Shown piece by piece: positions 49,017-57,143 of a DNA stretch of 64,000 nt (position 1 is the stretch's first letter; every line of letters starts with the position of its first letter). The position numbers were made by a program, and so were the translations under genes. Source of the DNA: Urophycis tenuis (Eukaryota; Chordata; Actinopteri; Gadiformes; Phycidae). The notes under the pieces were generated by a model that saw only the letters and a program-made list of their open reading frames with translations, searched no databases and was not told where the DNA came from. Location of the stretch: the NCBI GenBank assembly GCA_036785325.1, contig JAXIVH010000066.1, positions 1,054,001-1,118,000 of the forward strand, in the 5' to 3' direction.

Positions 49017-49500
49017 AGAAGTAGTTAATAAATGTACAATTTTTAAGTGTTTCCAATATTTCTGTTAACCCAGCAGTGATTATTTTCTTGTCCATTTACT
49101 ATTTCAGTGAAGTGGAGGAGTTTCAAAGAGGAATTGGCAGGCAATTGAGAAAAGAAGGGAAATTGTAATTGGTATGGAGTGCTGTTACCTACTTCACAAT
49201 CTAGGGGTTGAATATTGGAGGGTGAGGAAAAGTCAATAATGTCAAAAATGTCAATAACATGTTATTTCTACTCTGTTTTCTGGCATCTCTTTCTCTCTTT
49301 CTCTCAGGAGTCATGGACCTGTGTGTGTCCTCCCAGCAGCCTGCCTTCTCTCAGCCATTCACTTAAAAGATGACCAGCCCCTAGGCACTGTTGGCCCTGT
49401 GGAAACTGATTTTTGTTTGTTAAATAAAAAGGATGTTTGAAAAAAAAAGTGTGTCCTATGTTTCTGAACAAATATTAAGGTAAAATGTTTCTGGTATGTT
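49017..49500 (+). other. possible 3' part of the C2H2 gene
   Basis: A tttcag acceptor at about 49107 precedes a short open frame (EVEEFQRGIGRQLRKEGKL, then stop). An AATAAA followed by an A run occurs at 49421-49450. Could be the last exon and polyadenylation site, but support is weak. Confidence 0.3.
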
Positions 49501-50100
49501 TTTGGCAGCTTTATTTATTTATACAGCACATTTCATACACAATTCAATGTGGTTTACATGATTAAAAGTTCAACATTTAAAAGCATTTAAAAACAACAAA
49601 CAGCATTTAAAACATGAAAATGCATAAATAGAGGTTAATTTAAAACACAGTGCAGTATAATGCAACAGCGTTAAAATAAGTAAAGGATTTAGATCATTCA
49701 AAGTCCTTACAGAATAAGTTATGTGATTTATAGACCAGTAGCAGAACTTTTAAGTATATTCTATAGCTGCCTGGGAGCCAGTGTAAAGTCTTCTGAACTG
49801 GAGTAATATGCTCTGATCTCTTTGTCAGTAAGAACCAGAGCTGCAGCATTCTGAATGAGCTGCAGCTGTTTAATGCTCTTGTGGGGCAGTCCTGTCAGAC
49901 CATTACAATAGTCAAGTCTACTAGACATAAAAGCATGGATCAGCTTCTCCTGATCTGTTTGGGACATGAGACCTCTCACTCTGGATGTGTTCTTCAGCTG
50001 GTAGAAGGCTGTTTTGGTGATTGATTTGATGACTGCTGAAAATCAGATCCGAGTGTATCAGTACACCAAGGTTTCAGACTTGGTATTTGGTCTTTAAAGA
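49501..50100 (-). mobile_element. LINE fragment (L2/CR1-like reverse transcriptase tail)
   Basis: On the minus strand 49761-49979 encodes SQTDQEKLIHAFMSSRLDYC and IKQLQLIQNAAALVL, the post-catalytic region seen in many fish L2/CR1/Rex1-type LINEs. A frame break follows. The flanks (poly-AT, aacatttaaaagcatttaaaaac) look like interspersed repeat. Confidence 0.65.
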
Positions 50101-50280
50101 CAGTGGTATTTCTGTCCAAACAGAAATTGTAACAGCAATCGTCTTTTCTTTATTGCCAAAAACAATTACCTCAGTTTAGTTGTGGTTTAATTGAAGAAAA
50201 CTTTCATTCATCCAGTCATTGATTTTTTCTGGAAAGTGATATAACAGCTATATGGAACTGTAGTATTATCACAATTAGCA

Positions 50281-50424
50281 CAATTGTTTTGGCATTTGGG
50301 TGGAATAAACCTCAAATATTATAGTTAGTGAAAAAATATCTTTAGGATGATATTAGGATATCATGAATCACAATTGTTTTGACATTTGGGTGAAATAAAC
50401 CTTAAATATTATAGTTAGACAGAA
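50281..50424. repeat. 90-bp imperfect tandem duplication
   Basis: The phrase caattgttttggcatttggg...ataaacc...aaatattatagttag starts at 50281 and again at 50371. A third partial copy (ggaataaacctctaatatta) is at 50460. AT-rich, non-coding. Confidence 0.75.
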
Positions 50425-50504
50425 AACACCGTTAATAGTATATTAAGTAGTATATGGCTGGAATAAACCTCTAATATTATAAAATATATTATGTGGCAGG
50501 CACT

Positions 50505-50649
50505 GTGAGGTCGTAGATCTGCGGTCGTGAATCTGCAGCAGGCACATAATCCTCCCAGTAGGTGGCACTGTGCGGTCGTAGATCTGCGGTCGTAGATCTG
50601 CGGTTGTAGATCTGCGGTCGTGAATCTGCAGCCTCCGGGTCTGCAGACA
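50505..50649 (-). repeat. inverted repeat right arm and subterminal repeats
   Basis: 50608-50649 is the perfect inverted partner of 47180-47221. Inside it the motif AGATCTGCGG (reverse of CCGCAGATCT) recurs at least four times (50516, 50580, 50594, 50608), the look of transposon subterminal binding repeats. The full motif ggtcgtgaatctgcag is also doubled (50520 and 50616). I found no clear target-site duplication outside the arms. Confidence 0.8.
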
Positions 50650-50759
50650 TACACTATTGCTAGGTTAACATAGTTCAGTGCTGAACGCGCCACCTTGTGG
50701 TGGGGCAAGGGTACTACATTTAAATGACATAAATGGGTTGAGAAACCATGTGGGTTACA

Positions 50760-51694
50760 TTAGTATTTCAACGACCCATGAGTCAATATAGTCTTGCCAT
50801 ACGCCGTTGGAAAGCTTAGATTTCCCCGCTTAAAATGAGCCCATTCGCGAGCAGTGTGGTTGATCACAGACTAAACTGCGTCAGGTTGACTGAAGTCTAC
50901 CCAGCAGCTAAAAACATACCTTCAACGTTTCAATTAAGATCAATCTTTCAATAAAGAACACAAATTAATTAGCTTAGTATTTCAACGACGCATGAGTCAA
51001 TATAGTCTTGCCATACGCCGTTGGAAAGCTTAGATTTCCCCGCTTAAAATGAGCCCATCCGCAAGCAGTCTGGTTGCTCACAGACTAAACTGCGTCAGCT
51101 TGACTGAAGTCTACCCAGAAGCTAAAAACATACCTTCAACGTTTCAATTAACATCAATCTTTCCTTACAGAACACAAATTATTTAGCTTAGTATTTCAAC
51201 GACCCTTTGGTGAATATAGTCTTGCCGTACACCGTTGGAAAGTTTAGATTTCCCTGCTTAAAATGAGTCCATCCTCGAGCAGTCTGGTTGCTCACAGACT
51301 AAACTGCGTCAGGTTGACTGAAGTCTACCCAGCAGCTAAAAACATACCTTCAACGTTTCAATTAACATCAATCTTTCCTTACAGTACACAAATTAATTAG
51401 CTTAGTATTTCAACGACCCATTAGTCAATATAGTCTTGCCATACGCCGTTGGAAAGCTTAGATTTCCCCGCTTATAATGGGCCCATCCCCGAGCAATTTG
51501 GTTGCTCACAGACAAAACTGCGTCAGGTTGACTGAAGTCTACCCAGGAGTTAAAAACATACCTTCAACGTTTCAATTAACATTAATCTTTCCTTACAGAA
51601 CACAAATTAATTAGCTTAGTGTTTCAACGACCCATGAGTCAATATAGTCTTGCCATACGCCGTTGGAAAGCTTAGATTTCCCCGCTTAAAATGA
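50760..51694 (+). repeat. satellite block S (4.4 monomers)
   Basis: 214-bp monomers, starting at ttagtatttcaacgaccc and ending at gagccca before M18. Confidence 0.95.
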
Positions 51695-52493
51695 GCCCAA
51701 AATGTATCATTGAAGCCATCATTGAGACTTTTCTTTTAAAATTATACCGTATGAACATGGGTCTGCAATAAAGCTTTATATATATTTGTGTGTGTGTTTT
51801 AATCACTTACTTGGAACGGCATGATCCCACATCGCTGTGAAGGGACGGCGTTAACCAGGTGGGCGTGCAACCCCTCGAGAGAGTTTCTGCCTCGCCGGCA
51901 CTTGTACTTGTTCAGCCGGATGCCGTTCTTCACAACCACCTTCACAGAGACATACAGCTGTATGCCAGGGGGGTCCTGTAACACACAACTTATTGCAAGG
52001 TCCTCATTTATGCTGGTGTCATTTTGAAACGTTACCATATACAAGTTTGAATGGTTTCGACACACGATGACTGCAGAGACAGCTGCAGGATGGCCCACGA
52101 AGCAGGACAGAGGGGGCATGTGGCTGTGCGGGGAGGACCAGCGGTATGGGTGCTGCCGACACAGGGGGCAGGCAGGCCACAGGCTGACGCAGCAGGAGGC
52201 CTCGGCTGGAGGCGGGTGGGCGCAGGAGGCTTCGGCCGGGTGGAAGACGACAACGCAGTGGGCTGAACGGGCGGGTTTGGTTGGAGTCACAGGCTCTGGC
52301 TCATCAACAAATAATCTGGAAATATAAAATACACACGTGATCAGTATTGACATTGATATCTTTCATAAGAACACTGTTCATACTGTTTACACTTTTTATA
52401 CAACTGTTTATACAATGTCCATACTGTTTATTTATTAATGTTTATCACTGACAATAAAGTGGACTTGATATGTGTGCTATTTTCTTTCCACAG
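51695..52493 (-). repeat. exon-bearing module M18, least damaged copy
   Basis: Rightmost module, adjoining non-repetitive DNA. It has the same layout as the others but the exon-like segment is 505 nt and in frame, it keeps cccacgaagcagg and cacagccaacag, and its right edge runs into an open plus-strand exon-like frame instead of degenerate monomers. Confidence 0.88.
51811..52315 (-). CDS. intact exon of a transposase-like or domesticated gene
   Basis: Minus-strand exon from a TTTATATTTCCAG acceptor to a CCAA/GTAAGT donor, 505 nt, open throughout. It encodes a Cys/Pro/His-rich first half (PAEASCAHPPPAEASCC, WPACPLCRQHPYRW) and a conserved second half (NEDLAISCVLQDPPGIQLYV, KNGIRLNKYKCRRG, SLEGLHAHLVNAVPSQRCG, MPFQ). 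The block YKCRRG..SLEGLHxHL....P...CG...FQ resembles a segment I recall from large uncharacterised fish proteins thought to derive from DNA transposases; the Glu of SLEG may be a catalytic acid, but this is unverified. The next exon is not found: the first acceptor downstream would leave an intron of only 48 bp. Probably an isolated exon. Confidence 0.6.
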
Positions 52494-52735
52494 CCAACAG
52501 AACACACATGAATCAGTTTATTTTTTCGACGACCCGTGGGCGAATAAAATCATGCCATACACCGTTGGAAAGCTTAGATTGCCACGATTAAAACGAGATC
52601 ATCCACGAGTCATATGCTTGCTGACAGACAAAACGGCGATAGGTTGAATGAAGTCTACCCAGCAGCTAAAACATAGCTTCAACGTCAACGGAATCTTTTC
52701 TCTTTCTACGAAATCGATACAGCTAAATACATACC
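52480..52735 (+). repeat. diverged founder-like satellite unit
   Basis: One monomer-equivalent at the edge of the array. It aligns with the monomer from the acceptor to tacccagcagctaaaacatagcttcaacg and beyond, with many more differences than any array monomer has. After 52735 the sequence is unrelated to the satellite. Confidence 0.75.
52494..52647 (+). CDS. exon-like ORF homologous to the satellite monomer
   Basis: On the plus strand a good acceptor (ctattttctttccacag) opens a 154-nt segment ending in TGA at 52645-52647. It encodes QQNTHESVYFFDDPWANKIM and then a basic stretch (GKLRLPRLKRDHPRV). The same DNA aligns base by base with the 214-bp monomer (gacgaccc, catgccatac, cgttggaaagcttagatt, tgaagtctacccagcagct). 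First monomers after modules keep part of the frame (DDPWANIVMPYAVGKLRF) and standard monomers have lost it to TGA. Protein family not recognised. Confidence 0.5.
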
Positions 52736-53230
52736 TTAGCGAAAAGTCGAATTATTAACTCGTGTTACCTATTTCTGTCTCTGGACCGCGGCTGCAGGTT
52801 GGCTCGTTAATTTCTTCAGTTTAACTCCACTTGCCGGCAGCTCGCGAGGTAATCGTCCAAACCACAGGTTATCCTACTGATTATATTGGTGATGAAACCA
52901 AGGAGGCTAGATGTCTCAGAATGCCAGTTTAATAGGCCAATTTCCGCTGAACATGTACATTTACTCAAACAGTTCACTCCATCGGCTAACATGACACACC
53001 TTTCTCCAACCACCCCCTTCCTGTTTTACGTTCACCCACGTGCCCACTTCCCATGAGCCCCCCCACCTATATCAGTCACAAACCTACCCCCCTTATTCTA
53101 ATAACACTCGCAAAGGATGAAGATCATCAAATTCACCTTAGTTGAATCCTCCGTTGGCAGTGGACAGCAATGACCGTGACTACGTATGAGTCTTAAAAAC
53201 ATTAGCTGACGTATTCCGATCCTCGCTCAG
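52736..53230. other. non-repetitive sequence without a recognised gene
   Basis: Holds a 65-codon minus-strand frame (52816-53013, MVGERCVMLADGVN...) with no motif that I recognise. Nothing else can be supported. Confidence 0.4.
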
Positions 53231-53325
53231 CGATTGGTCCGTTGAGCGCCAAGCTCTGCTCAGCATCGCTCCGCCATTGGCCGATCGCTGCTCAACTCTG
53301 CTCAGCTTTGCTCAACCATTGGTCG
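53231..53325 (-). promoter_or_regulatory. triplicated CCAAT-containing segment
   Basis: On the minus strand, three imperfect units of 35-45 bp carry GACCAATGGTTGAGC, GGCCAATGGCGGAGC and GGACCAATCGCTGAGC. Three evenly spaced CCAAT boxes are promoter-like, but no transcript start is defined. Confidence 0.45.
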
Positions 53326-53371
53326 GTTCGCGGGACCCAGGCCTGATCTAGCTCTGAATTCATCAGGGGTA

Positions 53372-53472
53372 CCAAAGAGTATAGAATTAACAACAGGCGA
53401 AACTCAATAGAACGTTCCATTGCAACAAACGCACCCATGACCGAGCTGTCGCTCAGCCATCTTGGACTGAAC
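53372..53472 (-). repeat. inverted repeat, left arm (A)
   Basis: Matches 59907-60006 in reverse orientation. Two anchors are clear: 34 nt with one mismatch (53372-53405 versus 59973-60006) and 17 nt with one mismatch (53456-53472 versus 59907-59923). The outer anchor holds a CCAARATGGC motif like YY1 sites. The middle is more diverged. Confidence 0.75.
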
Positions 53473-54180
53473 GCAACACAATTGTCATAGAATGATACAG
53501 GTTCCAATTCAAAAGCGGTTAAGGGAACTAAACAGTAGTTTCTAGTTTTTAATATGTTTATAGCCTAATCTAAAACGGCATGTTGAATAATTCACATTAC
53601 AATAATGCGTATGGATCCGTATAATAAATAAATTTCGTCATAGACCATGAAACTGTCAAATAGACTAGACTATTTATTTACCCCAATAATTTTAAAGATA
53701 ACGCCCGTTTTCCTCTGCTGGCAGGTGTATCAATAAACTTAAACTTTCTTAGCGGATATTCAATAAACTCTTGTTTTGGTTGCATCGAGATTGCGTGGGC
53801 ATCTCTTAAGGGAGCCACAGCACAATTTTACAACAGCCCATGTTCCTCATGAAATGATTGACAAATTCCTTGAAAAAGCCAAAGCACAATGAACAGTGAG
53901 TAGATGAAAGGGACAACACATTAGTCAAGAGAGAATAGTTCATAGTAATAGAAAATCATCACAAAATGAACAGTAATACATTTGGTGGTTTAGTTATTTA
54001 ATCAAAGTTATTTCATTTCAATTTGTATTATTCTAATTTAATTAAACTCAACTAATAAGAACTTTGTACAATATGTTAGGCTACATTAGCTATAAAAGGA
54101 GAGAGTTAATTTATATTTACAGATGAGTTAGCTTTAAAAATTTTCTGTTGCGCTTGTTTGGGCTGGGACAGTAGTCGATT
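53473..54180. other. AT-rich non-coding stretch
   Basis: No ORF or repeat that I recognise between inverted repeat A and the P-like gene. Possible 3' flank of that gene. Confidence 0.4.
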
Positions 54181-55895
54181 TTAGGTTCGTAAAATGTGGT
54201 GAATTCTGACTCTATTGAATAATTTAATAATGTACACAAGAGTGTTTTTACACTTTTCCATTTTGCACACAACATCCCTGCACTTACTGGTGTATACCTC
54301 CATGCCGCTATTCAATAACTTTTCCCCTAGACCAACGGCATGGATCACTGAGCTTATGTTATGTCTGAAGTTTGTCTCCAGGGCTATGATAAACTCTACA
54401 AATTCAGTGCTGGGCACTTTTAAGCCATTCTCTCCCAAAGTGAGGTCACTGTATTGTTTTCCCCTCAGGAAAGTGTACCTGGAATCAGTGGAAGTGTAAT
54501 CGGCTGTTGTGAAAAGTGCACAGTCAGAGCAACTGCCAAACTTTCCCACCACCTTTTTGCCAATATACCCAGCCATGTACACCAGCACATTCTCGTTATG
54601 TTGAAATGTAGGCACTGATGGCATTGGTATATCCAGTACGTCCAGGACATTTTCAGGCAGGTCGTCATAGTCCAGGACAACATTGCTGCTACTAGATGTA
54701 GATGGCTGGTCTTGGCTGAGCATTCTCCCTGGCCATTCTGAGTCATAGATCCTGGTCTCTCTCTCCCTGACCTCAGTGCAATCCATCATCTCCTCTTTTA
54801 GATCATAAAATATAAGCAAACATTATGGTTATGGTTATGGCAAATAAACAATAACGTCCATTCAATCAATCATATAATAACAATAACAATGGCATGGTAA
54901 GGCTACATTAAGGAGAATAACAATAATAAATAACAATGTCAATTCAATCAACGGCCTAATAAAAACAAAAAAACAATACTATATTATACAAACCATAACC
55001 CATAAGAAGCGCTTGATAGACTAAGTGCATGTTGAACAGATATACCTTAAGTAGTACCAAAATAGTAGTTCATTAGCAAAGTTAATATCAGTTGTTTTTT
55101 TTAAACGGCCTCTCTGCTGTAGTCATGTTCTTTCAGAACCATCTCTGTGTCAATGATGACCTGGGGACTCTCCTGGGAGGCATATGTGTTGAACTAGGAA
55201 GGTGTCGAGATCTTGTTCACAGTTGGTCTTTTCAGAGTTGTTAAACATCAGTCCCGTGGCCACGGCCCGATATTCACATTCGAACTGGACAGAATCAGGA
55301 TTGTCACGATTACCGCCACGAGCTGAAACAAACATACACACCACCATACTGAATACAGTAATTACAACCTTTTGTTATAATTATAATCATTTTAAATTAA
55401 GTGTTTTAACAAAGGTTTGCCCCAATTCAAACTAATACCAACAACTTTTTCTGTCAATTACAATTACAGTTTCTGTCTGGTACTGGATGTTTTATGAATG
55501 CACTACAATCTTAATGAGTGTTGTGGTTGTTAAATTGAGTACAACATTGATGTTATATACCTCTAATAGATGAGTATGCATTTTCAAGGCAGTCTTGATT
55601 CAGACGATTGGTCAACAGGTAAGACACCTGATGACGATCACGGATCCCTCCAGAGCATTTTGAGGCACAAGATGTTATGTTGCCATCCTTCCACACATGG
55701 GAGCTGCTTGGATCCGGGGGGAGCACCAATAAAACTTTAACGTTACAGCACCTCACTTCAATAACGTTTAAAACCTTTTCTTATTTACCTTTCCTGGTCT
55801 TTGGGAAATCTATGGAACGCTACTTGATATCCGGTACATTGGTAATTTTTACAATTGATGGCAGAACATTGTTTTCTTTGTTTCCAGTTTACAGA
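54181..55895 (-). pseudogene. internally deleted P-element-like (THAP9-type) transposase gene
   Basis: Minus-strand exons in order. 55895-55789: start of a THAP domain (CSAINC, then AFHRFPKDQER) with GTAAAT donor. About 55690-55561: VSYLLTNRLNQDCLENAYSS with GTATAT donor. 55322-55140: ARGGNRDNPDSVQFECEYRA and NCEQDLDTFLVQH. About 54794-54181: VLVYMAGYIGKKV, GSCSDCALF, LKVPSTEFVEFI. The first donor and second acceptor join ATTAGAG to CTCGTGG in frame (IRARGG). These are the N-terminal DNA-binding domain and the C-terminal part of P-type transposases, which cut and rejoin element DNA. The roughly 500-residue catalytic middle is missing between exons 1 and 2, exon 3 has a frame change near CCCCAGGTC (55150), and an LTR element replaces the start codon. 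Non-functional. Confidence 0.8.
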
Positions 55896-56807
55896 TGTTA
55901 CGGGTCCCGAGAACCGGGACCGCGGAGACAAATATGTTACCTGTAAAAGCAGGTTAATTGCGGAACAGTGAAGACACGAGGCTTCTTCAAGGTTGACTGG
56001 TGGGAGCCAAGAAGTTGCAGCAGGTGCAGCTGGCTCAACCGTTACCTTGCAAACTGTTACGGTAGGTTGGGGTTCATTTGGGGTTTCAGTCCCCACAATT
56101 CGCTCAACCGGCTGTAACGTGCCTAAGGCTGTCTTTCTGGTCAAGGTAATGTCATGTTTGGTGTCATTATTTACAGCGATTGTGACATAGGGTTTAGCTG
56201 CATTCTGTATTTTGACTAACCCTGTCAAGACATCTAGCTGCTCTAGGGCCTGACTGCCCTCATCATCAGCCTCCAACAACACCAGAGAATCGGACGGGTT
56301 CATGGTGGATGGGACCCGGCACCTTACCCAGGCGACCTGTCCAGCTGGGATAACCACGTCCCTTTCACCTGTTCTTAAGCGGCCTTGTGTCACATTTGGC
56401 TCTACCGTCTGGATGAAGCTCACCATCACATCCGCTTTCTCAGGGGGAAGACCGATTGCATTACAAAGCAACGTGACAAGAGTAGGTATCAACCGTTCTG
56501 GTTGTCCCTCAATGATCTGCTCCAGAACATTGAAACCAATCAATGGTTTGTCCAAAGTAGGCAAAGTGCTGACGAGGACTGGAGTACTGATGGAGAGGCT
56601 GGGGTCCTCACCCCCAGGTAAGTTGATCATGATTGGTACCCAGCCATCGAATGGTATGGATTCCCCATTGACTGCACACACTTTTAACTCATCCATTTCC
56701 TCAATGATTTCTGCCAGTGGTCGCATGATTAAGTCGGGTAAGTATCTGTCTTTCCACTCTCGACTTATGATACTAACTTGAGCACCTGTATCAAGTAATG
56801 CTTTCAC
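55785..56807 (-). pseudogene. protease of element 2, fused in frame through the LTR to THAP
   Basis: A 340-codon open frame. It starts within a retropepsin: ALLDTGAQVSII is an intact active-site motif, and IGFNVLEQIIEG is the C-terminal strand. A linker follows (RTGERDVVIPAGQVAWVRC, YVTIAVNNDTKHDITL). At about residue 275 it crosses the deletion junction (NLEEASCLHCS), reads through the U5 remnant and enters the THAP exon (CSAINC...FHRFPKDQER). The real protease frame begins upstream and is cut by a TGA at 56868-56870. A chance chimera, but without a stop. Confidence 0.8.
55896..55988 (-). repeat. LTR remnant of element 2 (U5 end)
   Basis: TGTTACGGGTCCC...cgaggcttcttc matches the start of the complete LTR at 58927 and the fragment at 59586. 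It joins protease sequence through the shared 12-mer cgaggcttcttc, a microhomology deletion that removed the rest of pol and most of the 3' LTR. Confidence 0.85.
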
Positions 56808-56867
56808 TGCTAAACCGTTTAAATTACATTGTATAAGGGATTTCTTCCCAATTAGCTTGGCAACTGC

Positions 56868-57143
56868 TCAACGTTTAGTGTGAAGTGACATAACACTAGA
56901 CGGAGCAAGTGGCTCACCTTGTTGAGAGCCAGCAACGTCTGGTGTAACTGACAAGGGAGAACCTGATTTGCTGTTGTGCCAGCTAGTTTGGGCCTTTACC
57001 TCACTTAGTTGCTCAGTCTGGGGCTCTTTGCTGGACTCGGTCACTGGCTGCCCCGCTGCAGAGACCGGTTTAAGTTTCCCTGATTCTTTGGTTTCTTTAA
57101 GCAGCCAAGCGCCCTGTGACCCTCTTCCCCGCAGAAGAAACAA
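56868..57143 (-). pseudogene. gag-pro overlap, protease-side frame
   Basis: The -1 frame relative to Gag, from the slippery site through a Ser/Gln-rich linker (SGKLKPVSAAGQPVTESSKE) to HTKR and a TGA. After that stop the same frame continues as AVAKLIGKKSLIQCNLNG into the protease, so a single nonsense change separates them. Confidence 0.7.
57030..57080 (-). promoter_or_regulatory. -1 frameshift site G GGA AAC with stem-loop
   Basis: The heptamer GGGAAAC (57074-57080) is in register in the Gag frame (CAG GGA AAC). About 8 nt downstream CGGTC and CTGC can pair with GCAG and GACCG, a small two-part hairpin, and the Gag stop follows at 57041. The -1 frame leads into the protease. Confidence 0.7.

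Noticed and set aside
51762..51810. A spliced next exon for the module gene (acceptor at tttattgcag, giving a short tail THVHAV)
   Set aside because: The intron would be 48 bp, made largely of TG repeat and too short for vertebrate splicing, and the product would stop after six residues.
52816..53013. 65-codon minus-strand frame as a gene
   Set aside because: No motif, no splice context that can be supported, and length within chance expectation.
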